Positions 25,849-34,812 of a stretch of 64,000 nt of DNA are shown here, one piece after another. The notes under the pieces were generated by a model that was given only the letters and a program-made list of their open reading frames with translations, was not told where the DNA came from and ran no database searches. How positions within the stretch are numbered: position 1 is the stretch's first letter; every line of letters begins with the position of its first letter. Position numbers and translations under genes: made by a program. The DNA is from JAIVJG01 sp964236735 (GTDB taxonomy: Bacteria > Acidobacteriota > Blastocatellia > Pyrinomonadales > Pyrinomonadaceae): NCBI GenBank assembly GCA_964236735.1, contig CAXSFM010000001.1, positions 248,001 through 312,000 of the forward strand, written 5' to 3'.

Positions 25849-26857
25849 CTGCCGCCTCCTCTGTTTCCATGTTGGAGACTGTTGAAGGCCGCACAGATGC
25901 CTCTCGCTCGATTAACGCGGCGGCGTGGCGCGCGACGAACTGCTGCGCCGCATCGTGCCCGCGCGCGCGCAACAAGTGTACGCGCACCGCCGTCTCGACG
26001 AGCGTCGCAAGATTGCGTCCCGGACTGACGGGCAGCAAAAAGGACGGTACGCTCACGCCTAAAATGTCCACCGTCCGCACGTCGAGTCCGAGCCGCTCGA
26101 TTTCCAGTGTCTCATCCCAACGTTCGAGTTTGATGTTCAAGTCAATCGCCTTCGCCCCGCTGATGGCCGAGACGCCGAACAACTCGCGGACGTTGAGAAT
26201 GCCGAGTCCGCGTATCTCCATGTGCTCGAAAAGCAATTCGGGCGCGCTTCCCACAAGCTGCTCCGCGCCTGTCCGGCGCACGTCCACGAGATCGTCCGAC
26301 ACGAGCCGGTGCCCGCGCATGACGAGATCGAGCGCGCACTCAGACTTGCCGACGCCCGACGCCCCCTCGATTAACACGCCGAGTCCGTAGATGTCGAGCA
26401 GGACGCCGTGCCGCAATTCGCGCGGGGCGAGCGACTCCTGCAAGTATTGCGTAACGACGCTGATCGCGAGCGAGCTGACGAGCGCAGTCTGGATGAGCGG
26501 CAGCGCTGCCCTCTCCGCCGCCTCGACGAGTTCCGCCGGCGGCATCAATTTCTTCGAGACGAGCACGCACGAAATTTTATCAAGCTCAAGTTTCGCGATG
26601 GCCTCGCGTCTCTGCCGCGAATCGAATTGCGCGAGATATGAAACCTCGCTCTGCCCGACGAGTTGGACGCGCCCGGTGTGGATGTAATGCGTAAAGCCTG
26701 CGAGCGCGAGGCCGAGTTTCTGGATGCGCGACGAATTGATGACGCGCTCACTCGCGCCGTCCGCGCCCGCCAGCAATTTGAGTTCGAGTTGCGCCGGCGC
26801 GCCCGCCAGAAAATCGCTGACGCTGATGGATGGATGCTCTTCTGGTTGGCTCGTCAT
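25835..26857 (-). CDS. hprK: HPr kinase/phosphorylase
   Basis: A 340-residue protein. It phosphorylates and dephosphorylates the regulatory serine of HPr. It has an N-terminal DRTGG-like domain (about 10-140, GFTHYIHTGRVQLVG). The C-terminal kinase domain has HGVLLDIYGLGVLIEGASG, P-loop GASGVGKSE, RLVSDDLVDV and the family signature MEIRGLGILNVRELFG. The start at 26857 (MTSQPEEHPS) is chosen over a longer frame because the conserved domain starts soon after. It overlaps rapZ by 14 bases, so the two are translationally coupled. A 9-nt-period hairpin (26939-27030) separates it from hpf. Confidence 0.95.
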   Translation of the reverse strand: MTSQPEEHPSISVSDFLAGAPAQLELKLLAGADGASERVINSSRIQKLGLALAGFTHYIHTGRVQLVGQSEVSYLAQFDSRQRREAIAKLELDKISCVLVSKKLMPPAELVEAAERAALPLIQTALVSSLAISVVTQYLQESLAPRELRHGVLLDIYGLGVLIEGASGVGKSECALDLVMRGHRLVSDDLVDVRRTGAEQLVGSAPELLFEHMEIRGLGILNVRELFGVSAISGAKAIDLNIKLERWDETLEIERLGLDVRTVDILGVSVPSFLLPVSPGRNLATLVETAVRVHLLRARGHDAAQQFVARHAAALIEREASVRPSTVSNMETEEAADDTR

Positions 26858-26938
26858 CTCGACAGCTCTCTGGCAAAGCTTACGCGCGCGTTTTACGCCC
26901 GTTATTGCGGGTTGCAAATGAATGTGACCGGAGAATTA

Positions 26939-27030
26939 ACCACAGAGGACACGGAGGAGCACAGGGGACGAAACAGAGGAGACCATCAAACCTCAGTCTT
27001 TCCTCTGTGCCTCTCTGTGTCCTCTGTGGT
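26939..27030. repeat. Nine-nucleotide-period inverted repeat (ACCACAGAGGACAC family)
   Basis: The left arm begins ACCACAGAGGACAC and continues in roughly 9-nt steps. The right arm (27001-27030) ends GTGTCCTCTGTGGT, its reverse complement. A second copy of the same family is at 62645-62746. This arm is a widespread element in environmental bacterial genomes and yields spurious frames reading TTEDTE. Confidence 0.85.
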
Positions 27031-27085
27031 GCATATTCTTTCACTCATGTCGCACTCAATCGCAAACCGCTATAAGTCAAACAAA

Positions 27086-27139
27086 GGGCGCGGCGATGAT
27101 CAATCCACCTGCGTAGCGGATCAACGTCGCGTCGCGCCC
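27086..27139 (-). terminator. Probable terminator of hpf
   Basis: GGGCGCG (27086-27092) pairs with CGCGCCC (27133-27139). Further pairing inside (GATCAATCC with GGATCAACG, bulged) extends the stem. On the minus strand TTTGTTTGACTT follows. Confidence 0.5.
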
Positions 27140-27163
27140 CGAAATAAAATTTCTCACGGTGCG

Positions 27164-27727
27164 TCAAGGTTGAATGAGACCGAAGTTGCCGTCCTTGCGA
27201 CTGTAGAGCACGCACAGGCGGTCGGTCTGCGCGTCACGAAAGACGACGAACTGGTTATCGTCTTCGGCGAGACTCATCACCGCTTCCTCCGGCGTCATCG
27301 GCTTGACGCGATAGCTGCGCGCGTTGATGATGCGCGGCTGGCCTGAATCAGATTTGTCCGCCGCCCGCCGTCCTCCGCCGTCCGCTGCCGGCGTTTCATT
27401 CACTTCGAGGGCTGAAAGCGCGGTCGCGCCCTGCTTGCGCTCGATGATTTTCTTTTTGAGTTTGACGGCCTGTTTCTCGATCTTGGCGATGACGCGCGAC
27501 AGAGCCTGATACATATCGGCGTTCGTGTCCGTCGCCGTCAGCGTATGGTCACGCCAGTGGAGAATCAGTTCCGCGATGTGCCGATTCTTGATGACATCAA
27601 TGACGACGTGTGCGCGCACGGTCGAAGAGTTCTCGAAAATGTGATCCAACTTCTGAAAGTGATCCTCGACGTGCGAGCGCAAAGCAGGCGTCACCTCAAT
27701 GTGCCTGCCTGTGTATTCAAAACGCAT
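27164..27727 (-). CDS. hpf: Long-form ribosome hibernation-promoting factor
   Basis: A 187-residue protein. The N-terminal S30AE/YfiA domain (1-100) reads MRFEYTGRHIEVTPALRSHV and NRHIAELILHWRDHTLTATD. A linker follows, then the C-terminal dimerisation domain (about 130-185) with VKPMTPEEAVMSLAEDDNQF and LCVLYSRKDGNFGLIQP. The long form by itself can drive 100S ribosome dimers. The start at 27727 aligns with the family; an upstream in-frame start would add an unconserved leader. hpf directly downstream of rpoN is a classic arrangement. Confidence 0.95.
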   Translation of the reverse strand: MRFEYTGRHIEVTPALRSHVEDHFQKLDHIFENSSTVRAHVVIDVIKNRHIAELILHWRDHTLTATDTNADMYQALSRVIAKIEKQAVKLKKKIIERKQGATALSALEVNETPAADGGGRRAADKSDSGQPRIINARSYRVKPMTPEEAVMSLAEDDNQFVVFRDAQTDRLCVLYSRKDGNFGLIQP

Positions 27728-27848
27728 GAACGCTGCCCCCTCCGCCGTCGCTCGTGAAAGTAACGGGCGCAAAAATTTCACCGCCCGTCAGCGTCGGCTC
27801 TGCTGGATTGTGTCTTGCTTAAAACTTTTTCGCGCTGCGATAGAAGGC

Positions 27849-27912
27849 GGAGACTAGAAGCTGGAAGATTTGTCTTTAACTAGCCTCCAGACTTTAACCT
27901 CTAGCCCCTGCT
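27849..27912. repeat. Weak word-repeat hairpin between rpoN and hpf
   Basis: GAGACTAG and AGCTGGAAG on the left are echoed by CTAGCC, CTCCAGACT and CCTCTAGCCCC on the right. It is the most degenerate member of the hairpin set in this window, directly after the rpoN stop. Confidence 0.4.
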
Positions 27913-29541
27913 TTAGATTACAGCCTTGCGCTCGCGCGAGCCGGGAATGCTCATCTGGTCGCGATACTTCGCCACAGTGCGGCGCGACAACTTGATGCCT
28001 TCCCCGATTAAAATTTTGACGACCTGATCGTCCGTGATCGGATTGTGCGGGTCTTCATCCTCAATCATCTTCTTGATGCGCAGCTTGATGATGCGCGTCG
28101 AAACTTCTTCGCCGTCTTCATTAGTCATGCCTTCGGTGAAAAAGCGGCGTAGCTCGATGACGCCCTGCGGCGTGTGCGCGTATTTGCGGTTGACGACGCG
28201 CGAGATGGTTGACAGGTGCATCCCCGTATCTTCGGCCACATCCTTGAGCATCATCGGCTTGATGGATTGCACGCCGTGCGAGAGAAATTCGCTCTGCCGA
28301 CGGACGATACACTCGACGACGCGGAAAATCGTCTGGCGTCTGTGTTCGATGTTCCGCAGCAGGTCAACGGCGGAGCGCATTTTCTCTTTGATGAAGTCGC
28401 GCGTCTCTTTGCTCGTGTCCTCGCGCCCGAGCATTTGCTGGTAACTATGGCTGATGCGAAGGCGCGGCCCGCCATCATCGGCGAAGTAAATTTCGTAGTG
28501 GTCGTCAACTTTTTCGATGAAGACTTCGGGCGTAATCAAAATCGGGTCTTCGGATGAATAACGCCTGCCCGGATACGGATCGAGCGTGCGGATGTGCTGG
28601 AGTTCGGTCACCAAATCTTCCACGGTGACGCTGAGATGCTTCGCCAGATTCGGCAGCTTGTGCGTCTGTAAATCAACGAGCGAGCACTCGCCGATGAGTT
28701 TATCCGCGAGGCAGCCCTCCGCTCCATGCGGGCAAGCATCTTTCCCGCGCGCATCAATTTGCACGAGCAGACATTCGCGCGCATCACGCGCGCCGCAGCC
28801 GACAGGATCGAGCCGCAACAGAACTTGTCGCGCCTGCTCGACCAACTCTTCAGTCCAGCCCCCCTGTTGCGCGATTTCTTCGTTCGTCGCGTTGAGCCGC
28901 CCGTCGCTGTCGAGATTGCCGATCACGCTGTCGGCAACGAGCGCCAACTCGTCTTCGATCTGCGTCAGATGCAACTGCCACGACAGATGTTCGGCGAGCG
29001 AAGGCGCGCGCGTCAAAAACTGCTCGAAGGTCGGCGCGTCTTCCTTGTATTCAAACTCCTGCGTCTTGTAGCCGGGGTCTAGATAATCCTGAAACTCACG
29101 CCCGAAATCTATCTCTTCAAAAGCGTCGCGCTCGCCTTCCGCCGCCTCGAACTCTTCGCCTGCCTGCTCGGTCGCCGTGCCGCTTAACTCGTAAGTCTCT
29201 CCCGTCTCCGGCAACGACGCTAACAGAGACTCTGCATCGCCTGCGCCGTTTGAAGTTGCCGTGTCGCCGTTGAGATTGTCCGGGACGGCGGCCTCGAAGG
29301 CAGCGGCGGCCACGTCCGTCGCATCGTCACGGCTGCCCGCGAGTTGGTCGAGAATGTCTTTCTCAAGCTCGCGCCGCTCGTCCTGCGTCTGCACTTCTTC
29401 GATAATCGGATTTTCCAGAAGCTGCTGCTGGATAAGGTCGCTTAACTCGACGGAGGTCATCTGCAACATCTCGATGCGCTGGCGCAACTGCGGCGTCAGC
29501 ACGAGACGTTGCGAGAGATTATGTGTGAGCCTGACCGACAT
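27913..29541 (-). CDS. rpoN: RNA polymerase sigma-54 factor
   Basis: A 542-residue protein. Region I is Gln/Leu-rich (NLSQRLVLTPQLRQRIEMLQ) and binds activators. An acidic region II lies at about 60-165. The core-binding region (about 175-300) is followed by the DNA-binding region with helix-turn-helix near VAEDTGMHLSTISRVVNRKY. The RpoN box is SRRTVAKYRDQM near the C-terminus. It would serve the NtrC-type activator at 4075-5505. It is followed by hpf and preceded by lptB on the same strand, the order common in Gram-negative bacteria. Confidence 0.97.
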   Translation of the reverse strand: MSVRLTHNLSQRLVLTPQLRQRIEMLQMTSVELSDLIQQQLLENPIIEEVQTQDERRELEKDILDQLAGSRDDATDVAAAAFEAAVPDNLNGDTATSNGAGDAESLLASLPETGETYELSGTATEQAGEEFEAAEGERDAFEEIDFGREFQDYLDPGYKTQEFEYKEDAPTFEQFLTRAPSLAEHLSWQLHLTQIEDELALVADSVIGNLDSDGRLNATNEEIAQQGGWTEELVEQARQVLLRLDPVGCGARDARECLLVQIDARGKDACPHGAEGCLADKLIGECSLVDLQTHKLPNLAKHLSVTVEDLVTELQHIRTLDPYPGRRYSSEDPILITPEVFIEKVDDHYEIYFADDGGPRLRISHSYQQMLGREDTSKETRDFIKEKMRSAVDLLRNIEHRRQTIFRVVECIVRRQSEFLSHGVQSIKPMMLKDVAEDTGMHLSTISRVVNRKYAHTPQGVIELRRFFTEGMTNEDGEEVSTRIIKLRIKKMIEDEDPHNPITDDQVVKILIGEGIKLSRRTVAKYRDQMSIPGSRERKAVI

Positions 29542-29649
29542 ACTTTATCTTCGGATCAACTTGCCTAAAAATTTTCTTCTGTTTTATTTAGCCGCTTGCG
29601 AAACGGCGCGTGGAGATTATAACCGATTTTGAGGCCGCGCGTGTATTCA

Positions 29650-30453
29650 TCACATGCGGAATTTTTCGCCGAGGTAGAGGCGGCGCACTTCCGGGTCTTC
29701 CGTCAATTGGAGCGGCGCGCCGGAGCGGAAAATATTTCCGTCGGCCATGATGTACGCGCGATCCGTCACGCCGAGCGTCTCGCGCACGTTGTGGTCGGTG
29801 ATGAGAATCCCGATGCCGCGCCCGCGCAGATAGAGAATGATATTTTGGATGTCATCAACGGCCTTCGGGTCAATGCCGGCGAACGGCTCGTCGAGGAGGA
29901 TGAACTGCGGCTCGGTGGCGAGTGCGCGGGCGATCTCCGTGCGCCGTCGCTCGCCGCCGGAGAGCGCGTCGCCGCGCGTGTTGCGAACGTGCTGGATGCC
30001 GAATTCTTCGAGCAACTCTTCGAGACGTTTGGAACGTTCGCTGCGCCGCATCGGAAGCATTTGAAGCACGGCGAGAATGTTGTCCGACGCCGTCATCCGT
30101 CGAAAGACCGAAGGCTCCTGCGGGAGATAACCGACACCGAGACGCGCGCGCAAGTACATCGGAAGTTTCGAGATGTCTTTGCCGGCCAGCGTGACGCACC
30201 CCGCATCCTGCCGCTCAAGACCGATGATCATGTAAAAGGTCGTGGTCTTTCCCGCACCGTTTGCGCCCAACAATCCGACGACCTCGCCCGGCTCGACGTG
30301 GACGCTCACGCCGTTGACGACGCGCCGCCTGCCGTAATACTTCACCAGATCGAACCCCGCCAGCGCGACCGCCGAAGGCACGCGCGCCACTTCTTTCACA
30401 CGCGCGCCCGCATCTCGCTCCAACGATTCTTCAATAATCTCTTCGCTCGCCAT
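29650..30453 (-). CDS. lptB: LPS export ABC transporter ATPase LptB
   Basis: A 267-residue protein. It powers LPS extraction from the inner membrane together with LptFG (not in the window). Walker A is LLGANGAGKTTTFYMIIGL, the Q-loop is GYLPQEPSVF, the signature is LSGGERRRTEIARALA, and Walker B is FILLDEPFAGIDPKAVDDI. All are strongly LptB-like. It has a slightly longer N-terminus than E. coli LptB. The ATG at 30453 is chosen because the upstream in-frame extension is encoded by the heptamer hairpin at 30460-30544. It follows the LptC/OstA gene and precedes rpoN. Confidence 0.96.
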   Translation of the reverse strand: MASEEIIEESLERDAGARVKEVARVPSAVALAGFDLVKYYGRRRVVNGVSVHVEPGEVVGLLGANGAGKTTTFYMIIGLERQDAGCVTLAGKDISKLPMYLRARLGVGYLPQEPSVFRRMTASDNILAVLQMLPMRRSERSKRLEELLEEFGIQHVRNTRGDALSGGERRRTEIARALATEPQFILLDEPFAGIDPKAVDDIQNIILYLRGRGIGILITDHNVRETLGVTDRAYIMADGNIFRSGAPLQLTEDPEVRRLYLGEKFRM

Positions 30454-30459
30454 AACGAT

Positions 30460-30544
30460 CAGTGGGCAGTGGGCAGTGGTTAGTGGACAGTGCAGAAGTC
30501 GCTTTTCATTCTGGACACTGCCCATTGACCACTGCTCACTGCTT
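30460..30544. repeat. GGGCAGT heptamer hairpin between lptC and lptB
   Basis: The left arm (30460-30498) is tandem CAGTGGG heptamers. The right arm (30509-30544) is the reverse complement with a few substitutions, and the loop is 10 nt. The lptC stop (TGA) is formed by the repeat itself. It has the same heptamer as the repeat at 797-874. Confidence 0.85.
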
Positions 30545-32977
30545 TCTCACCTTGTGCGTCGAGCGCACGCGCCCGCCGGCGGATTGTTTGCTGGCGTCGC
30601 CGCCATCGGAGACGACGCGATTCTCGCGCAGATAGACGGTCAGGCGCGGACTCTCGGAATTGCCCTGCTCGGCATCTTCGACGCGCGCGGGTTTGCCGGT
30701 GAGCATCACCGTCTCGTCGGCGGCGGTGTACTGCGCCCAGTCGCCCGTGCCGCGCTTGCCGGGTTGCGTGACGACGACGTTTTGCTGCGCGATGGTGCGC
30801 TCGACTTCATACGTGTCCTTCAACAAAAACACGTCGGCCTTCGCGCTCTCGATGCGCTCCGTGCCCTGCCGTATGTCAACGTTGCCGGCGTACTGTAGCA
30901 GACGGTCGGCGTCGGTGTACGACATGCTGTTCGATGTCGCGAAGACGGGGACGACGACGCGATTGCCGTTCGCCTCTTTGCGACGCGCCTGATAGAGCGC
31001 GCTCTGGACGTTGCCTTCGCCCTCCAGACGTTTCAATTCGCGCCGCATGACGAGGCGGTCGGCTTTGATGAAATTGTCGTCCTGCCACATGCGCGCCGCG
31101 CCGGTGTAGATGCCGACGCCCGACTCGTGCTGAAACTCGACGCTGTTGGCGGCGACGAAGATCGGGCTTTTCACTTTGGCGAAAGGAGCCGCGCCGTTCG
31201 TCTGTTCCTGACTGTAATAAGTCGTCGTCGCTTTGCCGCGCCCGTAGGTAATTTTGTTGCGCGTGTCGGAGTCAATCTCCGTCGCCTTGATGCGCGCGCG
31301 CGAATCCCACGCGACCGGCTCGCCGCCGCGCATTCTCACATAACCGTCGCCCGCAGTGTACGAGATAGACGCCGCCTGCCCGTTGCGGTCAAGCTCGTTG
31401 AATTTTGCGTCACCGTCGGCATCAACTTTTTCCAACGCTTGTGTCTCGCGCGAAAATTGCGCCGCCATCTTCTGCGACGTGAGCGTGCGCGCGGCTTCCG
31501 TGAAACGCGCGTCGCCGGTAGCGTCTATGTGTTCGATGTCCTGCGTCTCGCGGACGAATTGCGCGACCATCGTCTGCGAGGTGAGCGTGCGCGTGGCGCG
31601 CTTCTCCGATGGTTGAAGCGGGTCTGCGACGGCCTTTGCGCCGCCGGATGCCGTGCAGGTGCGCGCGATGTTTCCCGCCTCGAAAAAGTCGCAGACGAAG
31701 AGACGCGCGTTGAGCGTCTTGCGATCCGCCGTCGGCGAGGCATGGACGGGTTCGACCTGTAACTCGGCGTTGCCGTCAACATCCGCGCGTTCGAGATCGC
31801 GTCCCGTCGCGCGCCAGTAGAGGCGTATGGCGTCCGCGGTCATGCGCTTGTTCGCTGCGCCCGGATCATTCGCCTTCGACTTCGGCGCGGCGAGCGTGAC
31901 GACCGGGCGACTGTCGGCGCGCATCTCTTTGAGCAAGCTGCGCTCGCCCTGCGCGTTGAAGTCGAGGTCGAGCGTGCCGGCAGTCGTCAGCCCCATTTCC
32001 GAATCAGCGTCGAGCGTATGAGTGCGGACGTTGCCGTTGGCGTGCGCGAGTTCAAGCTTCTGGTCGGGGTTGAAGCTGAAATCCATGTCGTTGGCGAACA
32101 CTTCCGCCGCGCGTCCCTGCGTGGCCGAACGCAGATAAGAATTGCCACGCACTTCGATGTGCTTGAGACGCTTCTGCTCGCTGAGTGTGCCGCTGAGAGC
32201 GTCGCCGCTCATCACGTCGTCGCCCTGCTCGGCCACCGCCCCGCCGGTAAAAGCCAGGTGCAAATTCGTTTGATCAAAGTCCGCTTGCTTCGATTTGACC
32301 GTGACGGGACGCCCGCGCAAATTCATCTGCGGCAACTTGCTGTCTCCGGCTTGAGCCTTCGCATCCGGCTGGACAGTGATTTCGACGTTGCCGCGCAGCT
32401 CGAGTTTTTTATTTTTCGAGTCGAGCGTCGCCGCATCAGAGCGACCGCTGATGTTTTCGCGCTCGAAAGTGATGGGAGCGGTGACGACGCCCATCTCGCT
32501 GTGAATGTCGTAACCGACGGCCTCGGTCTTCGCATTCAAGCCGTCGCGCGTTTCGATCACGACATTGCCGCTGAATTCCAGTCGCGTGTTGTCTTGATTG
32601 CCGATGGTGCGTTGCGCGCTAATCTTGTCCGGTCGTTCGCCGTGATCGGGATAGACTTCCAGGTGGACGTTCTCCAATTCGTGATGCCCGTCCGAAAATT
32701 GCAAGTCCTGCGTCGCGGTCAGCAAAATGTAAAGGCGGTCGCCCTTCATTTCGCGGTGTTCGAGATTGTCTATCCTGCCCGTCACATCCTTCGACAATTC
32801 CGTCGGCCCCGACTTCATGCGAAAAAACGGCGTGTTCCGCAGGCGATAATAATTCAGCCCGACGAAGGTGATAACGCCCACCAACAGCAGCGCCGCCAGC
32901 AGGCGCACAAACTTCGGCGCACCCGCGCGCAAGCGCAAGCCTAAAGCCGTCCCTCTTCTACGCCGAATCTGCTGCAT
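30536..32977 (-). CDS. lptC: Large LptC/OstA-type LPS export protein
   Basis: An 813-residue protein. A basic N-terminus and a single membrane helix (about 26-44, LLAALLLVGVITFVGL) suit an LptC-like bitopic anchor. An LptC beta-jellyroll region follows (about 55-180) and then a long series of OstA/LptA-type beta units, for example LEFSGNVVIETRDGLNAKTE and LQYAGNVDIRQGTERIESAK. E. coli LptC is about 190 and LptA about 185 residues, so this looks like LptC fused to several LptA-like repeats, perhaps spanning the periplasm alone. A 34-residue tandem duplication (ARTLTSQ.MxAQF) lies at about 31390-31594. The start at 32977 avoids repeat-encoded residues. lptB follows. Confidence 0.85.
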   Translation of the reverse strand: MQQIRRRRGTALGLRLRAGAPKFVRLLAALLLVGVITFVGLNYYRLRNTPFFRMKSGPTELSKDVTGRIDNLEHREMKGDRLYILLTATQDLQFSDGHHELENVHLEVYPDHGERPDKISAQRTIGNQDNTRLEFSGNVVIETRDGLNAKTEAVGYDIHSEMGVVTAPITFERENISGRSDAATLDSKNKKLELRGNVEITVQPDAKAQAGDSKLPQMNLRGRPVTVKSKQADFDQTNLHLAFTGGAVAEQGDDVMSGDALSGTLSEQKRLKHIEVRGNSYLRSATQGRAAEVFANDMDFSFNPDQKLELAHANGNVRTHTLDADSEMGLTTAGTLDLDFNAQGERSLLKEMRADSRPVVTLAAPKSKANDPGAANKRMTADAIRLYWRATGRDLERADVDGNAELQVEPVHASPTADRKTLNARLFVCDFFEAGNIARTCTASGGAKAVADPLQPSEKRATRTLTSQTMVAQFVRETQDIEHIDATGDARFTEAARTLTSQKMAAQFSRETQALEKVDADGDAKFNELDRNGQAASISYTAGDGYVRMRGGEPVAWDSRARIKATEIDSDTRNKITYGRGKATTTYYSQEQTNGAAPFAKVKSPIFVAANSVEFQHESGVGIYTGAARMWQDDNFIKADRLVMRRELKRLEGEGNVQSALYQARRKEANGNRVVVPVFATSNSMSYTDADRLLQYAGNVDIRQGTERIESAKADVFLLKDTYEVERTIAQQNVVVTQPGKRGTGDWAQYTAADETVMLTGKPARVEDAEQGNSESPRLTVYLRENRVVSDGGDASKQSAGGRVRSTHKVRKQ

Positions 32978-32984
32978 GATAAAA

Positions 32985-33064
32985 CAGTGAAGAGTGACGA
33001 GTGACAAGTGACGAGCAAGAAGTTGTTTTTAACTTGTCACTCTTCACTCGTCACTCGTCACTGC
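32985..33064. repeat. GTGACGA heptamer hairpin between recJ and lptC
   Basis: The left arm (32985-33024) and right arm (33031-33064) are tandem GTGACGA-type heptamers and their reverse complement, with a 6-nt T-rich loop. It begins right at the recJ stop and ends 8 bases before the lptC ATG. It shares its heptamer with 48477-48612. Confidence 0.85.
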
Positions 33065-34812
33065 TATTGTCTCCTCAAATCCTCCACCGACAACTGCAAG
33101 CGCGTCGTGCCCTGCCACGTATTCGATTCGATGGTGTAGGCCAGTTCGATGCGCGCTCTGGCTGGCGGCGTTGCTGGACACGCTTCGACGCCGCCCCACC
33201 AGATCGCATCGTGGACGCGCCCGTCCGCACCCGCGACGCGCAGCTTGAGATGACGCTCTTTGATGACGCGCGGTTCGCCGGCGACGCGCAGGTCGCTCGA
33301 TGCGAAGACGGGACGCGGCCAGCCTGCACCATAAGGCTCAAGCGCGCTCAACTCTTCAAAGAGTTCGAGCGAGAGCGACGCGGACGGCAACATCATGTCA
33401 ACTTTGACGAGGGGGAGAAAATCTTCCGCGACGAGCGTGCCGGCGGCCAACTCGCCAAGCCTGCGTCGTAGTTCGGAGACATGGTCGCGATGAATGCTCA
33501 AGCCGGCGGCGTGCGCGTGCCCGCCGAAACTGATGAAGAGATCGGCGCAACTCGTGAGCGCGTCGAGCAAGTGAAAATTGTCCGTGCTGCGCGCCGAGCC
33601 GTGCCCGATGCCTTGCTCGTCAAGCGAGATGACGACGGCGGGACGATTGAGCCGCTCGACGATTTTCGACGCCGCGAGTCCGACGACGCCGCGATGCCAT
33701 CCGTCGCCCGCGATGACCGCGATGGGCGCGTTCCAGCCGTCATTAAATTCAAGCTCGGCGATGGCGCGCGCCGTAATCAAAGCCTGCGTCGCCTGTCGCT
33801 CGCGGTTGAGCGCGTCTAACTGCGCGGCGATGACGCGCGCGCTTTCGGCATCCTTCGACTCGAACAACTCGACGACCGCGCGCGCTGCGTCCATCCGTCC
33901 CGCCGCGTTGATGCGCGGTCCCAGACGAAAGCCGAGATCGCTCGCGCACATGCCCGTCCCGTCGCCGCAGCCCGCGACTTCCATCAAAGCGCGCAGTCCC
34001 GGATTCGTCGCCTTGCGTAAATCTTTCAGGCCGAGCGCGACGATGGAGCGATTTTCGCCGACGAGTTGCGCGACATCCGCGACCGTCCCGATGGCGACGA
34101 TCTTGAGAAAGCCGCGCACCAAATTTTCTTTCCCGCGCTCGCGAAAAAGCGCGTGGATGAGTTTGAAGGCGACGCCGACGCCCGCGAGATTTTTATCTGG
34201 ATAAGGACAGTCGCGCTGGTTCGGATTGAGAACGGCGAAGGCGGGCGGCGCACCCTCGTCTGCGTCCGGCAGGTGATGGTCGGTGACGATGACATCAAGG
34301 CCGTTGTCGCGCGCCCATTCCAGCGGCGCGTGCGCGCGGATGCCGCAATCAACGCTGATGACGAGCGTGTAGCCTTCCGCGTGCTTGCGTTCCAGCACGT
34401 CCTGCCGGATACCGTAGCCTTCGGTGAAGCGGTGCGGGACGTGATAGCCGGTCTGCGCGCCGAGCACTTCGAGCGCGCGACGAAGCACGACCGTGCCCGT
34501 CGTGCCGTCCACGTCATAGTCGCCGTAGATTAAAATTTTCTCGCCCGCTTCAATCGCACGAAGGACGCGCGCCGTCGCCTCTCTCATGCCGAGCATCAAA
34601 AACGGATCGTGCAACTGTGCGAGCGAAGGATTGAGTACGTCGCGCGCTTCCCTCTCCGTCTCCACGCCGCGCGCGATGAGCAGATTCGCAATGATGTCAG
34701 TGACGCCAAGCGCGCGTGCGAGTGCGCTTGCCTGCGTGCCTGCATCCGTTGCGCGCACGTCCCAACGCTTTCCCTTCGACATTTTTTGACCGGCAGAGTT
34801 TGTTGACATCAT
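33064..34812 (-). CDS. recJ: Single-stranded-DNA-specific exonuclease RecJ
   Basis: A 582-residue protein, the usual length. It is a 5'-3' ssDNA exonuclease used in recombination and repair. The DHH domain has ILIYGDYDVDGTTGTV, VISVDCGI and DVIVTDHHLPDA. The DHHA1 domain has ISFGGHAHAAGLSI, and an OB-fold C-terminus follows (RELRLRVAG-like segments near the end). The ATG at 34812 overlaps the stop of the PilZ gene (ATGA), so translation is coupled; an internal Met (34782) is also possible. Pairing with a c-di-GMP-receptor domain gene is uncommon. Confidence 0.95.
   Translation of the reverse strand: MMSTNSAGQKMSKGKRWDVRATDAGTQASALARALGVTDIIANLLIARGVETEREARDVLNPSLAQLHDPFLMLGMREATARVLRAIEAGEKILIYGDYDVDGTTGTVVLRRALEVLGAQTGYHVPHRFTEGYGIRQDVLERKHAEGYTLVISVDCGIRAHAPLEWARDNGLDVIVTDHHLPDADEGAPPAFAVLNPNQRDCPYPDKNLAGVGVAFKLIHALFRERGKENLVRGFLKIVAIGTVADVAQLVGENRSIVALGLKDLRKATNPGLRALMEVAGCGDGTGMCASDLGFRLGPRINAAGRMDAARAVVELFESKDAESARVIAAQLDALNRERQATQALITARAIAELEFNDGWNAPIAVIAGDGWHRGVVGLAASKIVERLNRPAVVISLDEQGIGHGSARSTDNFHLLDALTSCADLFISFGGHAHAAGLSIHRDHVSELRRRLGELAAGTLVAEDFLPLVKVDMMLPSASLSLELFEELSALEPYGAGWPRPVFASSDLRVAGEPRVIKERHLKLRVAGADGRVHDAIWWGGVEACPATPPARARIELAYTIESNTWQGTTRLQLSVEDLRRQ

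Larger units (their letters stand above)
26858..27163. other. Gap between hpf and hprK
   Basis: This stretch holds a hairpin repeat (26939-27030) and a probable hpf terminator (27086-27139); the rest shows no gene. The hprK promoter, if separate, would lie here. Confidence 0.5.

Noticed and set aside
26939..27075. Frames reading TTEDTEEHRG and similar near 26939 and 62644.
   Set aside because: Known artefact of the ACCACAGAGGACAC repeat family; the DNA repeat explains the peptide.
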